A stretch of 64,000 nt of DNA from Nitrococcus mobilis Nb-231 (GCF_000153205.1 NZ_CH672427.1:410594-474593); one strand, 5' to 3'; shown: positions 23,986-34,620, numbered from the stretch's first letter. Program-made: numbers and translations. The notes: generated by a model not told the origin, from the letters alone.

Positions 23986-25728
23986 ATGGCGGCGAATCAG
24001 GCGCTGGCGCCTACTGCAGACACCAATCTGAAGCCACAGCGTCAAAAAGATGACGAGCGGGGCCGACTCGGTGTTCTGCTGAGCGAATACCTCGGCGAGC
24101 GGGCGCTGCGCCAGATGGGATTGATCATCGGTCTTGCCCTGGCCGTTGCCGCCGGGTTGGCGTTGTTCATGTGGGCGCAAGAGCCCACCTATCGCGCCCT
24201 CTACGCCAATCTTCCGACGCAGGACGCCAGCGCCGTGGCCGATGCGCTGCAGACGGCCAATATCCCGCATCGGTTGGATACGAACTCCGGGGCTATTTTG
24301 GTGCCGGCGCAGCGACTGTCCGAGGCACGCCTGAAGCTTGCCGGGCAGGGGTTGCCTCATACGGGTGGCGTCGGTTTCGAGAGCCTGCGCCAGGAGCAGG
24401 GCTTCGGCACCAGCCAATTCATGGAGACGGCCCGGTTCCAGCGGGCATTGGAGACCGAGCTGGCCCGGACCATCGACGCTCTGGATCCAGTTGCACGATC
24501 ACGCGTGCATTTGGCCATTCCCGAGCGCTCAGTATTCGTACGTGACCGTAAAACCCCCAGCGCGGCAGTCAGTATCGGGCTTTATCCTGGGCGTGTTCTG
24601 AGCTCCGGCCAAGTTCTGGCCATCGCTCATTTGGTGGCAAGCGCCGTGCCCGCAATGACGGCCAGCGCGGTGACGATCGTCGACCAGCGCGGCCGGCTGC
24701 TCAGCCGCGTAGCAAATGAGGGCGAGGGGCTGAATGCGACAGTACAGCAGCTTGCCTTTCGCCACCGGGTCGAGGAGGCCTACGCGCGGCGGATCGAGGA
24801 CTTGCTGACGCCGATTGTCGGTGCCGGCCATGTGAAAGCCCAAGTCAATGCACGTGTCGATTTCTCGGCCCAAGAGCGAACGGAAGAGCTGTATCAACCC
24901 GAGCAAAGCGTAGTGCGCAGCGAGCAGAGCATGAAGGAGCGTACCGAGCGCTCGCAGAAGGCCATTGGGGTGCCGGGTGCGCTTAGCAATCAGCCGCCGG
25001 GTACCGGCACGCTGCAACCGGCGCAGCCGGGTAAGTCGGGTAAGCCGGTCGATCAGCAGGAGGCGGCTAACCAAACCTCGGCCCCGGAGTTGGTGGACAG
25101 CCGCATCAGTCACACCCGCAACTACGAGATCAGCAAGACGATCCACCATGTGCGTACACCGCGAGGGGCGATCACCCGGCTTTCGGTAGCCGTGCTGCTC
25201 GATCGCCCCGCAATCGCGGCGAAGACCAAGGATAAAACCCAGGCTCCTCCCCAAGTTGATCCCCAAGTTGAGTTGGCCGAGCTCACAGAGCTTGTGAAGC
25301 AGGTCGTCGGCTTCGATGCGGACCGCGGGGATACGATCAACCTTATCAGCTCACCGTTCCAACCGCCCGAGGAGGCACCGCCGGCACACACGCCGCTATG
25401 GCAACAGCCCTGGGTGTCGGAAGGGGGCAAGCTGCTGTTGGCGTCGCTCTTGGGTTTGGTGCTGATTCTGGCCGTGGTGCGTCCGCTTGTGCATGGCCTG
25501 CTCGGCCGGGATCGTTCCGAGCGGCCCGATTCCGCGGCGCAGGCGCAAATTCATGGTGGTGCCGATGCCGATGCTGATGCCGCGCTTACCGGACCCGCCG
25601 AGCCCAAGCGGCTCGGCACGGTAAGCGATTACAACGATCGCCTGCAGATCGCCCGGGATGTCGTGGGTAAAGAGCCTGCAGTGGCGGCCAATGTAATGAA
25701 ACACTGGTTGGCTCAAGAAAATGAGTGA
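23986..25728 (+). CDS. fliF: Flagellar MS-ring protein FliF
   Basis: 580 residues. First membrane helix at about 45-65 (IIGLALAVAAGLALFMWAQE), ring-building motifs of the YscJ/FliF fold (QDASAVADALQTANIPHRLD, LDPVARSRVHLAIPERSVFV), a second helix near 480 (LLLASLLGLVLILAVVRPLV) and the C-terminal FliG-binding segment ending ANVMKHWLAQENE. FliF is the inner-membrane platform on which the motor is built. The stop overlaps the fliG start by ATGAGTGA. Confidence 0.95.
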   Translation: MAANQALAPTADTNLKPQRQKDDERGRLGVLLSEYLGERALRQMGLIIGLALAVAAGLALFMWAQEPTYRALYANLPTQDASAVADALQTANIPHRLDTNSGAILVPAQRLSEARLKLAGQGLPHTGGVGFESLRQEQGFGTSQFMETARFQRALETELARTIDALDPVARSRVHLAIPERSVFVRDRKTPSAAVSIGLYPGRVLSSGQVLAIAHLVASAVPAMTASAVTIVDQRGRLLSRVANEGEGLNATVQQLAFRHRVEEAYARRIEDLLTPIVGAGHVKAQVNARVDFSAQERTEELYQPEQSVVRSEQSMKERTERSQKAIGVPGALSNQPPGTGTLQPAQPGKSGKPVDQQEAANQTSAPELVDSRISHTRNYEISKTIHHVRTPRGAITRLSVAVLLDRPAIAAKTKDKTQAPPQVDPQVELAELTELVKQVVGFDADRGDTINLISSPFQPPEEAPPAHTPLWQQPWVSEGGKLLLASLLGLVLILAVVRPLVHGLLGRDRSERPDSAAQAQIHGGADADADAALTGPAEPKRLGTVSDYNDRLQIARDVVGKEPAVAANVMKHWLAQENE

Positions 25729-26730
25729 GGCCGGTAAAACCACGATGACCGGCGCCGAACGGGCGGCTATCTTCCTGATGAGCCTCGGCGAGGAAGATGC
25801 CGCCAAGGTCATGCGGCATCTGGGGCTGCGCGAGGTGCAGCAGCTCGGGGCGGCCATGTCGGCGTTGGAAAATGTGACCCGTGAGCAGGTCAACAGGGTG
25901 CTCGGCGATTTCGTGACCACGGTCGAGGAACAGACGTCTTTTGGGATCGGCAATATGGAGTACATCCGTACGGTCATGGTCAAGGCGTTGGGGGAGGACA
26001 AGGCCGGCAGCATCATCGACCGGATTTTTATGGGTGGCAACACGCGCGGTCTGGAGCAGCTCAAATGGCTCGACGCCAAAACCATCGTGGAGATGGTCCG
26101 CCTCGAGCATCCCCAGATTATTGCGATTGTGCTCGCTTACCTCGACCCGGATCAGGCGGCGCAGGTGTTGCGTGGGCTGCCGGAACGAGCACGCCACGAT
26201 GTCATCATGCGGGTGGCTGCGCTGGAAGGTATTCAGCCAGCCGCACTCAAGGAGCTCGACGAAGTCATGGAGCGCCAGTTCTCGGGTAAGGAACGGATCA
26301 ACTCCTCCACGCTCGGCGGCGCGCAGAGTGCTGCCAACATTCTCAATCAACTCGATTCCACCAGCGAAGCCAGCATTATGGAACAGATCCAGGAAATTGA
26401 TCCGGATCTGAGCGAGTCGATTCAGGAGCTGATGGTGGTCTTTGGCGACCTTGCTGAAATCGACAACCGTGGGGTGCAGCTGCTGCTGCGCGAGATCATA
26501 CCGATACGTTGGTGCTCGCGCTCAAGGGGGCCGACGACCGAGTGAAGGATAAGATTTTTCACAATATGTCCCAGCGAGCCGCCACGTTGTTGCGTGACGA
26601 CTTGGAAGCGAAAGGGGCGGTGCGCCTGAGTGAGGTAGAGGCGGCGCAGAAGGAGATTCTGGCGGCCGCTAAACGTCTGGCTGACGAGGGGCAACTGTCG
26701 CTCGGGGCGGCAGGGGAGGCCTATATCTGA
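25721..26730 (+). pseudogene. fliG: Flagellar motor switch protein FliG, frameshifted
   Basis: The reading frame from ATG 25721 follows FliG through the N-terminal, middle (RLEHPQIIAIVLAYLDPDQA) and most of the C-terminal domain to RGVQLLLREI, then runs out of frame to a stop at 26545. The correct sequence resumes in another frame as DTLVLALKGADDRVKDKIFH and continues through NMSQRAATLLRDDLEAKGAV to the natural end. One base is missing between 26496 and 26497; restoring it gives a 336-residue FliG, the normal length. The lost part holds the torque helix that contacts the stators, so the product as read could not rotate the motor. A single-base call error remains possible. Confidence 0.85.
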
Positions 26731-27449
26731 TGACGGATGCAATCATTTCACGGGCGGCGCGCGAGGGCGGCCAGGCGAATACCTGGCACTTGCCGGATGT
26801 ATCCGAGTCTACTGCTGCGTCTACCCAGGAGGTGCGGCAAAGCAATACTTCCTCCGGTGCCTCTGGGGTCAGCGTCGAGGTGCTTGAGCGAATCCAGCGT
26901 GAAGCCTACGCGGAAGCCTTCGAGGAGGGGCGCCGGGAAGGGCATGCAGCAGGTTTCCGTGAGGGGCACGAGGCCGGCTTCGCTCAGGGGCAAGCCGAGG
27001 CGAGCGAGCTGGTTCGGCGTATGGGCGAACTGCTCGATGGTTTGGCGCAACCCGCAACCGAGCTCGACGATGCCGCCGAGCAAGAGCTCGTGCATCTGGT
27101 CTTGTGCTTGGCGCAACAGATCATCCGCCGTGAGTTGCAGATCCAGCCGGGCGAGATCGTGAGCGTCATCCGCGAAGCGATCGCGTTGTTACCGCTCTCG
27201 GCACGGAAGGTCAAGGTCCAGGTGCATCCGGACGATGCGATTTTCATCCGCGAGACGCTGGGCGAAGGCGAGATGGTATGGCAGTTAGTAGACGACCCGA
27301 GCATCACCCGGGGGGGGTGTCTCGTCAATACGGCTCGCTCCCGTGTCGATGCCACGCTCGAGCACCGCTTGACGGCGCTGGCGGCCGAATGGCTCGGTGA
27401 TGGGCGACGTCGCGAACTCGGTGCAGAAGCGTATGACTCGCCGCGCTGA
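26730..27449 (+). CDS. fliH: Flagellar export ATPase regulator FliH
   Basis: 239 residues: a disordered N-terminus, a Glu/Ala/Gly-repeat helix ([20 protein letters not shown]) typical of FliH, and a V-ATPase E-subunit-like C-terminal domain ([20 protein letters not shown]). FliH binds FliI and docks it to the export gate. Its ATG overlaps the TGA of fliG by one base. Confidence 0.95.
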   Translation: MTDAIISRAAREGGQANTWHLPDVSESTAASTQEVRQSNTSSGASGVSVEVLERIQREAYAEAFEEGRREGHAAGFREGHEAGFAQGQAEASELVRRMGELLDGLAQPATELDDAAEQELVHLVLCLAQQIIRRELQIQPGEIVSVIREAIALLPLSARKVKVQVHPDDAIFIRETLGEGEMVWQLVDDPSITRGGCLVNTARSRVDATLEHRLTALAAEWLGDGRRRELGAEAYDSPR

Positions 27450-28806
27450 ACGGCGCACACAATGGCTTGAGCGGCTGCGCAAATACCGCGAGCGAGTGCG
27501 TCGGCCGCCGTTGGTCGTGGAGGGGCAGCTGCAGCGTATGGTGGGGCTCACACTCGAGGCCGAGGGATGTCAGGCCGCCGTAGGATCGCGTTGTACGGTT
27601 ATCGCTGGGGCTGGCGCCCAAGTGGAGGTCGAAGTGGTGGGCTTTGCCGGCGATAAGCTTTATCTAATGCCTACCGGGTCATTGCACGGACTCACACCCA
27701 ATGCCCGGGTCATACCGCATGCCGAAGCGTGCGAGGCACGGGTGGGCACGGGCTTGCTGGGCCGGGTGCTCGATGGCGCCGGCCGGCCGCTCGACGGTAA
27801 AAAATTGCCTCGAGCCGATGCCACGATGCCGTTGGTCGGTCGTTCGATCAACCCCCTGTTACGAGCCCCGATTCAGCGACCGCTCGATGTCGGCATCCGC
27901 ACCATCAATGCATTGTTGACGGTCGGCCGCGGGCAGCGCATGGGATTGTTTGCGGGTAGTGGAGTGGGTAAGAGTGTGTTGCTCGGCATGATGACTCGTT
28001 ACACCACGGCGGATATCGTGGTGGTAGGCTTGATTGGCGAGCGCGGCCGCGAGGTCAAGGAATTCATCGACCATATCCTCGGAGACGAGGGACTCTCGCG
28101 TGCCGTCGTGATCGCCGCGCCGGCCGATACCTCCCCACTGATGCGCCTGCACGGCGCACTTTTGACCTCCAGTATCGCCGAGTACTTCCGCGATCGCGGT
28201 TGTCAGGTTCTGCTGCTCATGGACTCTCTAACCCGCTATGCGCAGGCACAGCGCGAGATTGGGCTGGCCATCGGCGAGCCGCCCACTACCAAAGGCTACC
28301 CACCGTCGGTTTTCGCCAAGCTACCCCAACTGGTGGAGCGGGCCGGCAACGGTCCCGTTGACGGTGGCTCCATTACGGCGTTCTACACGGTGCTGACCGA
28401 AGGCGATGATCACAATGACCCGGTGGCGGATGCGGCGCGCGCGATACTCGATGGCCATGTTGTGTTAAGCCGCGAGCTCGCCGATGCCGGGCATTATCCA
28501 GCCATCGATATCGAGGCTTCGGCCAGCCGCGCCATGCTGAACATCATTACGGCGGAGCAGCTCAAGGCCGTGCACCGCTTCAAAAACCTCTACTCGCTGT
28601 ACCGGCAGAATCAGGATCTGATCAATGTCGGCGCCTACAAAGCGGGCAGTAACGCCCGCGTCGATGAGGCGATGGCCTATCAACCAGAGCTTGTCCGCTA
28701 TCTACGCCAGGACATCGATGAGGCGGTGGATTTCGCAGAGAGCATCGCCGAACTGCTGGATCTGCTCGGCGAATCGGAGCAGGAGACCGCGGAGTCCGAG
28801 CAATGA
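27433..28806 (+). CDS. fliI: Flagellum-specific ATPase FliI
   Basis: 457 residues from ATG 27433; 12 further upstream codons are open but overlap fliH by 53 nt and have no ribosome site. P-loop [15 protein letters not shown], Walker B region [20 protein letters not shown] and the C-terminal helical domain [20 protein letters not shown]. FliI is the hexameric ATPase of flagellar protein export. It ends in an ATGA overlap with fliJ. Confidence 0.95.
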   Translation: MTRRAERRTQWLERLRKYRERVRRPPLVVEGQLQRMVGLTLEAEGCQAAVGSRCTVIAGAGAQVEVEVVGFAGDKLYLMPTGSLHGLTPNARVIPHAEACEARVGTGLLGRVLDGAGRPLDGKKLPRADATMPLVGRSINPLLRAPIQRPLDVGIRTINALLTVGRGQRMGLFAGSGVGKSVLLGMMTRYTTADIVVVGLIGERGREVKEFIDHILGDEGLSRAVVIAAPADTSPLMRLHGALLTSSIAEYFRDRGCQVLLLMDSLTRYAQAQREIGLAIGEPPTTKGYPPSVFAKLPQLVERAGNGPVDGGSITAFYTVLTEGDDHNDPVADAARAILDGHVVLSRELADAGHYPAIDIEASASRAMLNIITAEQLKAVHRFKNLYSLYRQNQDLINVGAYKAGSNARVDEAMAYQPELVRYLRQDIDEAVDFAESIAELLDLLGESEQETAESEQ

Positions 28807-29249
28807 AACGATCCAAGCGTATGGAGCCGATCCATCATCTCGCCAGTGCGCGCGCGACGGAGCTGGCGCAAGCGTATGCGGCGCAGCGCGAACTGCTGGA
28901 TCAGGAAGGCGAGCGCATGGCGCAGCTGCGTGGATTTCGCCGGGAATACGAGCAGAAGCTGACGGTCTCGGGTGGGCAGGGCATCGACGCCTATCGCCTG
29001 CGCGACTACAACGCTTTTCTGGCCCGTATCGATCAGGCCATCGGCCACCAGCAACAGAGTCTCACGCATTTGGCAGCCGAGGTCGAAGAACTGCGGCGCA
29101 CCTGGTTGGATCAGTGGGGTAACGCGCGCGCGCTGGAACAGCTGGTGGCGCGTTACCGTCGTACGGAGCAGCGTGCCGATGCCGTCCGTGAGCAACGCCT
29201 CAACGACGCGCTGGCCCAGCGTCGCTCGAGGCAAGGGGAACGCCGATGA
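28803..29249 (+). CDS. fliJ: Flagellar export stalk protein FliJ
   Basis: 148 residues of continuous coiled coil ([20 protein letters not shown], then [20 protein letters not shown]). FliJ is the central stalk in the FliI ring and a chaperone escort. It is coupled by 4-nt overlaps to fliI before and fliK after. Confidence 0.9.
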   Translation: MKRSKRMEPIHHLASARATELAQAYAAQRELLDQEGERMAQLRGFRREYEQKLTVSGGQGIDAYRLRDYNAFLARIDQAIGHQQQSLTHLAAEVEELRRTWLDQWGNARALEQLVARYRRTEQRADAVREQRLNDALAQRRSRQGERR

Positions 29250-30226
29250 AGGGGGGATTTGAAATGATGCCTTCCAATGCCTTGCAATTGCGCCGCCTTG
29301 ATGCACCGGGCTCTACTGCCACGGTTACGGGCACCCCCCCGGTCGAGGACAGGTTTTTGACGGCCTTGGCCGCTCAAATCGAACAGGAAACGGGTCGCCG
29401 TGTCGACCCGCAGACCCTGGCGGCCTGGCTCAAAGAGCACAGCGATGATTATCCCGCCATTGCGCCGGGTGGCCTGTTGCCGTTACTCGCCGGGCTGGTG
29501 GATCGCTCGGTTGCCTTGGGTTCCACCACATCGGTGGCCGCTGGTAGGCCGGATCCGAGCGCGTTGATGCGCTTGTTGAGCACGGCTGCCGGCGGGCCGG
29601 TTCGGGGCGTCGACGAGCAGGCGGCGCGCTTATTGGCGGCCTTGCGCGCCGGCGGCGATGCCATGCAGTCCGCGCAGCAAGGGAGTGACGCCGAGTCGAA
29701 CGAGCCGGCGGCGTTTCAGTCTGTATTGCAAGGCGCGGTTGCGCCGCTTCCCGCTGGCTTGTCATCCACTGAGAATCGCGCGGGCCTGCCGACCCTGCAG
29801 GTGAGCACGCCGGTTACCCAAGCGGGGTTTGCAGCGGCCGTCGGTGAGCGAATGCAATGGATGGTCCGAAACGAGGTTCATCACGCCCGCTTGCTACTCA
29901 ATCCACCGGGGCTCGGTCCCCTGGATATTGCGGTCACGCTGCAGGCTGATCAGCTCAGCGTCGTTCTCAATGCGCACCACGCGCTTACCCGCGAAGCGTT
30001 GGCCGCCGATGTGCCGCGCTTGCGCGGGTTGTTGGCCGATGCCGGATTTGGTGCGGTCGACGTCAACGTCTCCCAAGATCACGGGGGTGGTAATTATCCA
30101 CCACCGGGTGCGGCACCGGATGAACTCATCCCGGCAAGTGTCAGCGGCGTGCCGGAGTCGCTCGAGTCCGTGCAGGGCGAGGGGCCGCTGCGTTTAGGGC
30201 GTTCGCTGGTGGATCATTACGCCTGA
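29246..30226 (+). CDS. fliK: Flagellar hook-length control protein FliK
   Basis: 326 residues. The N-terminal two thirds are Ala/Gly/Pro-rich ruler sequence; the C-terminal domain has the FliK pattern ARLLLNPPGLGPLDIAVTLQ followed by ADQLSVVLNAHHALTREALA. FliK measures hook length and switches FlhB specificity. It is preceded by fliJ in a 4-nt overlap and followed by 97 nt before fliL. Confidence 0.9.
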   Translation: MKGGFEMMPSNALQLRRLDAPGSTATVTGTPPVEDRFLTALAAQIEQETGRRVDPQTLAAWLKEHSDDYPAIAPGGLLPLLAGLVDRSVALGSTTSVAAGRPDPSALMRLLSTAAGGPVRGVDEQAARLLAALRAGGDAMQSAQQGSDAESNEPAAFQSVLQGAVAPLPAGLSSTENRAGLPTLQVSTPVTQAGFAAAVGERMQWMVRNEVHHARLLLNPPGLGPLDIAVTLQADQLSVVLNAHHALTREALAADVPRLRGLLADAGFGAVDVNVSQDHGGGNYPPPGAAPDELIPASVSGVPESLESVQGEGPLRLGRSLVDHYA

Positions 30227-30323
30227 GTCGAGCCGTAGGCGAACCGGTGTCCTGTGATGCCTGGACTTGGACCGCACAGGGTATTGAGAGCGCTGCAAAT
30301 TACAGGGAAGAGGAGCGCGGCGG

Positions 30324-30845
30324 ATGACCGCAGTCAGTCTAAGCAAGCGTCAAGCAGGCCTGGCCACATGGCTGATCATTGTCCTGATACTGGTCGTGGC
30401 CGCGCTCATCGGCGTCGGTAGCGTGGCGGGACTTTACTACTCCGGCTATCTCGGCGGCAATCAAGCTGCAACGGCCGTCGCAGCGGATGCGAGCGCAACC
30501 GAGGATTCGGTGAGCGCTCCGCGTAAACCGCCCATCTATTTGCCGTTGGAGCCGGCGCTGGTGGTCAACTTCAATCGCCGCGGTCGAGTTGGCTATTTGC
30601 AGGCCGGTCTGCAGCTGATGGCTCGCGAGCAATCCGTCATCGATGCCGCACAGGCTAATTTGCCCATGATCCGCAACAGCCTCCTCATCCTGCTGAGTAC
30701 TCAGAGCTATGAAGAGCTCAGCAGTCGGGAAAGCATGGAGCGGCTGCGGCAGAAAACCCTCGATGAGGTCAACAGTGTGCTCGATCGCGTTGATGCGCCC
30801 GGTCATATCGAGGCGGTGTATTTCACAGCATTCGTGATGCAATAG
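30324..30845 (+). CDS. fliL: Flagellar basal body protein FliL
   Basis: 173 residues with an N-terminal membrane helix (WLIIVLILVVAALIGVGSVA) and a periplasmic FliL domain (IYLPLEPALVVNFNRRGRVG, NSLLILLSTQSYEELSSRES). FliL surrounds the stators and supports torque. A ribosome site AGAGGAG precedes the ATG. It starts the fliLMNOPQR segment. Confidence 0.95.
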   Translation: MTAVSLSKRQAGLATWLIIVLILVVAALIGVGSVAGLYYSGYLGGNQAATAVAADASATEDSVSAPRKPPIYLPLEPALVVNFNRRGRVGYLQAGLQLMAREQSVIDAAQANLPMIRNSLLILLSTQSYEELSSRESMERLRQKTLDEVNSVLDRVDAPGHIEAVYFTAFVMQ

Positions 30846-30847
30846 CG

Positions 30848-31858
30848 ATGACCAATCAAGATGTTCTCAGCCAAGAAGAGATCGATGCGCTGCTGCATGG
30901 CATCGATGGGGGCGAGATCGAGGGGGCGGAGCCCGAGCCCCCCAGCGGGGGCATCAGTGCCTATGAATTTCAGTTCCAAGACCGCATCGTGCGGGGCCGG
31001 ATGCCCACGCTCGAGATGATTAACGAACGCTTTGCCCGGCTGCTTCGAACCGGCCTGTTCAACATGCTGCGCAAGACCGCGGAGGTGAGCGTCGTTGGTG
31101 TGGAACTGCTCAAGTTCTCTGAGTATGTGCACACCCTTTACCTACCCACCAGCCTCAATTTGGTGAAGGTGCCCCCGCTGCGGGGTACGGGCTTGTGCGT
31201 GCTCGATCCCAAGCTGGTGTTTATCCTGGTCGACAATTTCTTCGGCGGTGACGGTCGCTATTTCAGCAAGATCGAAGGGCGCGAGTTCACACCCACGGAG
31301 ACGCGGGTAATTCGCAAAGTCCTCGAGCAGGGGTTCGCCGACTTGCGCGAAGCCTGGAACCCGGTGCTGCCGGTGGATTTCGAATTTCTCAACATGGAGG
31401 TCAATCCGCAGTTTGCGAACATCGTCTCGCCTTCGGAGGCTGTCGTCGTCTCGCGCTTTCATGTCGAGCTCAACGGCGGCGGTGGCGATCTCCACATCAC
31501 CTTGCCCTACACCATGATCGAGCCCGTCCGGGACGTCCTAAGTGCCGGCGTACAAAGCGATCGTAACGATGTCGATCAACGCTGGGTGCGCTCGCTGCGC
31601 GAGGAGATGAAGAGCGCGCCGGTGAGGCTTTCTTGTCGGCTGACCGAAGCCAGGGTCAGTCTGCACGAACTCATGCGGCTGCAGCCCGGCGACATCATCC
31701 CCATCGAGATGCCCGAAACCGTAGTATTACGTGCCGCGGAGGTTCCGGTGTTGCGCGGTCGGCTCGGGTGCAGTGGCGGCAACGTGGCCGTCAAAATCAC
31801 GGAGCCGATTCGTGCTCCGCAGTATCAATCTCTGATCAGTCTGAGGAGGCGCACATGA
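30848..31858 (+). CDS. fliM: Flagellar motor switch protein FliM
   Basis: 336 residues: the N-terminal CheY-P binding peptide is present (LSQEEIDALLHGIDGG), then the CheC-like middle domain with LEMINERFARLLRTGLFNML and a SpoA C-terminal domain. FliM is the part of the C ring that responds to phosphorylated CheY. Here the CheY binding site is intact although cheY itself is broken. Start is 3 nt after fliL. Confidence 0.95.
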   Translation: MTNQDVLSQEEIDALLHGIDGGEIEGAEPEPPSGGISAYEFQFQDRIVRGRMPTLEMINERFARLLRTGLFNMLRKTAEVSVVGVELLKFSEYVHTLYLPTSLNLVKVPPLRGTGLCVLDPKLVFILVDNFFGGDGRYFSKIEGREFTPTETRVIRKVLEQGFADLREAWNPVLPVDFEFLNMEVNPQFANIVSPSEAVVVSRFHVELNGGGGDLHITLPYTMIEPVRDVLSAGVQSDRNDVDQRWVRSLREEMKSAPVRLSCRLTEARVSLHELMRLQPGDIIPIEMPETVVLRAAEVPVLRGRLGCSGGNVAVKITEPIRAPQYQSLISLRRRT

Positions 31859-32271
31859 GTAACCATCAGATCAAGGAGCAGGAGAGCGGTGCGGATTGGG
31901 CGGACGCTTTGGCTGAACAAGGCAATGGCCGTACTGAAGATGTCGCAACTGTGGAACGCGCGCCGCTCGATAAGCTGGATTCGGAGCCGGGCAACGCCGG
32001 GACAGACGAGGACGTCAACCTGGACGTCATTCTGGATGTGCCGGTCACGCTGTCCATGGAACTCGGCCGGACCCAGATCGATATTCGCAATCTGCTGCAG
32101 CTCAACCAAGGTTCTGTGGTCGAACTGGATCGCCTGGCCGGCGAGCCGTTGGACGTCATGGTCAACGGCACCTTGGTTGCGCACGGCGAGGTAGTGGTGG
32201 TCAACGAACGATTCGGCATCCGACTGACCGATGTGGTTAGCCAGGGTGAGCGGGTCCGCAAACTCAGGTAA
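31855..32271 (+). CDS. fliN: Flagellar motor switch protein FliN
   Basis: 138 residues from ATG 31855, in an ATGA overlap with fliM. A long acidic N-terminal tail precedes the SpoA domain: LDVILDVPVTLSMELGRTQI, then DIRNLLQLNQGSVVELDRLA and ERFGIRLTDVVSQGERVRKL. FliN forms the lower C ring and helps dock FliH/FliI. Confidence 0.95.
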   Translation: MSNHQIKEQESGADWADALAEQGNGRTEDVATVERAPLDKLDSEPGNAGTDEDVNLDVILDVPVTLSMELGRTQIDIRNLLQLNQGSVVELDRLAGEPLDVMVNGTLVAHGEVVVVNERFGIRLTDVVSQGERVRKLR

Positions 32272-32283
32272 GGAGCCGCAGCC

Positions 32284-32727
32284 ATGGGCTCGTGGGGCAT
32301 CGGACGGATTGCCGGCGCGGTACTCGTCAATTTCCCGGCAGCCGCCGCTCAGGCGGCGGCCCGAGTCGATGGCTCCGGCGTTGACATGGACGCGCTGCTA
32401 CGTTTGACCTTTGCCCTCGGCGTGGTTCTAGCTGCAATCATCGGACTTGCTTGGCTGTTGCGACGGGTGGTTCGGTTCAATCACGGTGCCGCTGGGCAGC
32501 TTCGTATTTTGGGTGGTCTGGCGGTTGGCAGCCGGGAACGAATCGTGTTGGTGCAAGTGGGCAAAGCCCAGCTCCTAGTCGGGGTAGCCCCTGGTCGGGT
32601 ACAAACTTTGCATGTACTCGATGAGCCCATCGAGGTCCCAGCGGTGGCGGCGCCGGGTGCCGATGGCCGGAGTGTTTCGTTTGCACAACGGCTGCGCGCG
32701 GTGCTGGAGGAGCATGGGAAGCGCTGA
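32284..32727 (+). CDS. fliO: Flagellar biosynthesis protein FliO
   Basis: 147 residues with a signal-like N-terminus and one clear membrane helix ([20 protein letters not shown]), followed by the FliO cytoplasmic domain ([20 protein letters not shown]). FliO helps assemble the FliP ring of the export gate. It ends in a one-base overlap with fliP. Confidence 0.9.
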   Translation: MGSWGIGRIAGAVLVNFPAAAAQAAARVDGSGVDMDALLRLTFALGVVLAAIIGLAWLLRRVVRFNHGAAGQLRILGGLAVGSRERIVLVQVGKAQLLVGVAPGRVQTLHVLDEPIEVPAVAAPGADGRSVSFAQRLRAVLEEHGKR

Positions 32728-33464
32728 TGCGAGCTCTGTTAATGGTGGTTCTTCTGTGGGTGCCGGGGGTGGCGCTCGCGCAGGGCACCGGCATCGAGGC
32801 GGTCACGGTACAGTCGGCCGGCGATGGCGAGACCTGGAGCGTGAGTCTGCAAATTCTCGCCGTAATGACGGCGCTGACCTTGTTGCCGGCGGCGTTGCTC
32901 ATGATGACCGCCTTCACGCGAATCATCATCGTGCTTGCCATCCTGCGCCAGGCCATCGGCACGACCAGCACGCCGTCCAACCAGGTTCTCATCGGTTTGG
33001 CGCTGTTTCTGACGGTGTTCGTGATGTCGCCGGTGTTGACTCAGATCAATGAGGTGGCGCTGCAGCCCTATCTCAACGAGGGGATGGATGCGGAGCAGGC
33101 GGTTCGGGCCGCTGCCGGGCCGCTGCGCGCGTTCATGTTGGCGCAGACTCGGGAGAAGGATATCGGCTTGTTCCTCAACATCGCGGATGCAGGGCCGGTA
33201 GCAAGTCCACAGGAAGTGCCTTTCTCGACCCTGGTTCCGGCTTTTATGACCAGTGAGCTCGAGACGGCGTTTCAGATTGGCTTTATCGTCTTCCTGCCGT
33301 TTCTGGTCATCGATTTGGTGGTAGCCAGTACGCTTATGTCGATGGGCATGCTCATGCTCTCGCCTATGCTCATCTCACTGCCATTCAAGATCATGCTGTT
33401 CGTGTTGATCGACGGTTGGTCACTAATCATGGGAACGCTGGCCGGCAGCTTTTATCCCGGTTGA
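32727..33464 (+). CDS. fliP: Flagellar export gate protein FliP
   Basis: 245 residues with a cleavable signal peptide and four membrane helices. The FliP signatures are present: [20 protein letters not shown], then [20 protein letters not shown] and [20 protein letters not shown]. FliP with FliQ and FliR forms the export channel core. Fully typical in length and order. Confidence 0.95.
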   Translation: MRALLMVVLLWVPGVALAQGTGIEAVTVQSAGDGETWSVSLQILAVMTALTLLPAALLMMTAFTRIIIVLAILRQAIGTTSTPSNQVLIGLALFLTVFVMSPVLTQINEVALQPYLNEGMDAEQAVRAAAGPLRAFMLAQTREKDIGLFLNIADAGPVASPQEVPFSTLVPAFMTSELETAFQIGFIVFLPFLVIDLVVASTLMSMGMLMLSPMLISLPFKIMLFVLIDGWSLIMGTLAGSFYPG

Positions 33465-33493
33465 ACCGGCTCTTTGCAGGAGGCAAGTCACCC

Positions 33494-33763
33494 ATGTCAC
33501 CGGATCTCGCCATCGAGCTCGGCAAGCAGGCGCTGACCGTGGCGGTCCTGATCGCCGCGCCGATTCTGCTCTCGGCGCTTGCCGCCGGGTTGATCATCGG
33601 CATGTTTCAGGCCGCCACTCAGATCAACGAACAGACGATGAGCTTCGTGCCCAAGCTCGCCGTGCTGGTGCTGACTTTGTTTGTCGCCGCGCCCTGGATG
33701 CTGCAGGTGCTGCTGGATTTCACCCAGAAACTGTTCCGGGGCATTCCGGGTTTTATCGGTTAA
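33494..33763 (+). CDS. fliQ: Flagellar export gate protein FliQ
   Basis: 89 residues with two membrane helices: TVAVLIAAPILLSALAAGLI and LAVLVLTLFVAAPWMLQVLL, with the FQAATQINEQT loop between. Start ATG 33494 behind AGGAGGC. The frame is open 26 codons upstream into the fliP end, but that part has no FliQ pattern. Confidence 0.95.
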   Translation: MSPDLAIELGKQALTVAVLIAAPILLSALAAGLIIGMFQAATQINEQTMSFVPKLAVLVLTLFVAAPWMLQVLLDFTQKLFRGIPGFIG

Positions 33764-33787
33764 TCCGCAGGTTGATTGGGCACAGTC

Positions 33788-34564
33788 ATGACGATCCGGT
33801 CGGTCGAGCTCACCGCCTGGCTCGGGCAGTTTCTCTGGCCGTTCATTCGGGTCAGTGCCGTTTTACTGACCGCCCCGCTGTTCTCCAACATCCTTATTCC
33901 CGTTCGACTGCGGGTGTTGCTTGGTGTGGGACTCACCGTGGCGGTACTGCCGGCCGTAGGTAATGTGCCGCAGCTCGATCCCTTGTCTCCGGAAGGGGTG
34001 CTGGTCGCCGGGCAGCAGGTGCTGATCGGCGCCGCCATCGGTTTGCTTCTGGCCATGGCGTTCCAAGCCGTGGCGATCGCTGGAGAAACCCTATCGATCA
34101 CCATGGGGCTTGGCTTTGCCACCATGATCAGTCCACAGACGGGCGTGTCGAGTTCGGTGATCAGTCAATTCTTGCTCATCCTTGCCATGCTGCTGTTTTT
34201 GGCCGTGGGCGCTCACCTCATGCTGATTCAACTGTTAGCGGAGAGCTTTCGCACGTTGCCCATCGCGGCGAGCGGGCTCGGCGGCCAGGATGTCTATGCG
34301 TTGGTGGGTTGGGCGGGGGAGATGTTCGCCGGCGGTGTATTGCTGGCGTTGCCCGCCGTCGCCGTATTGCTGATCGTGAATCTGATTATCGGCGTAATGA
34401 CCCGTACCGCGCCGCAGATGAACATCTTCTCGGTCGGTCTGCCTCTTACCCTGTTGGCGGGCTTCGTGGTCGTGCTCATTATCTTGTTGCCGGCTTTGCC
34501 TGAACATATGACGGATCTCTGGCGGTCGGCGTTCGACGGCTTGCGCCGGATTCTCAACGGCTAA
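33788..34564 (+). CDS. fliR: Flagellar export gate protein FliR
   Basis: 258 residues from ATG 33788 (TTG 33776 would add 4 residues). Six membrane helices and the FliR core: FIRVSAVLLTAPLFSNILIP, AVAIAGETLSITMGLGFATM, then RTAPQMNIFSVGLPLTLLAG. FliR completes the export gate. After it the operon breaks for 107 nt that hold a new sigma-54 promoter. Confidence 0.95.
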   Translation: MTIRSVELTAWLGQFLWPFIRVSAVLLTAPLFSNILIPVRLRVLLGVGLTVAVLPAVGNVPQLDPLSPEGVLVAGQQVLIGAAIGLLLAMAFQAVAIAGETLSITMGLGFATMISPQTGVSSSVISQFLLILAMLLFLAVGAHLMLIQLLAESFRTLPIAASGLGGQDVYALVGWAGEMFAGGVLLALPAVAVLLIVNLIIGVMTRTAPQMNIFSVGLPLTLLAGFVVVLIILLPALPEHMTDLWRSAFDGLRRILNG

Positions 34565-34620
34565 GCGGCCAGCGTGTCGGTTTATTTTCCCGTAGCGGGT
34601 GTTTCGCACAAAACCATTAT

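Noticed and set aside
26490-26520. Programmed frameshifting in fliG
   Set aside because: No slippery heptamer, shifty stop or downstream structure is visible; a one-base deletion or sequencing error is simpler.
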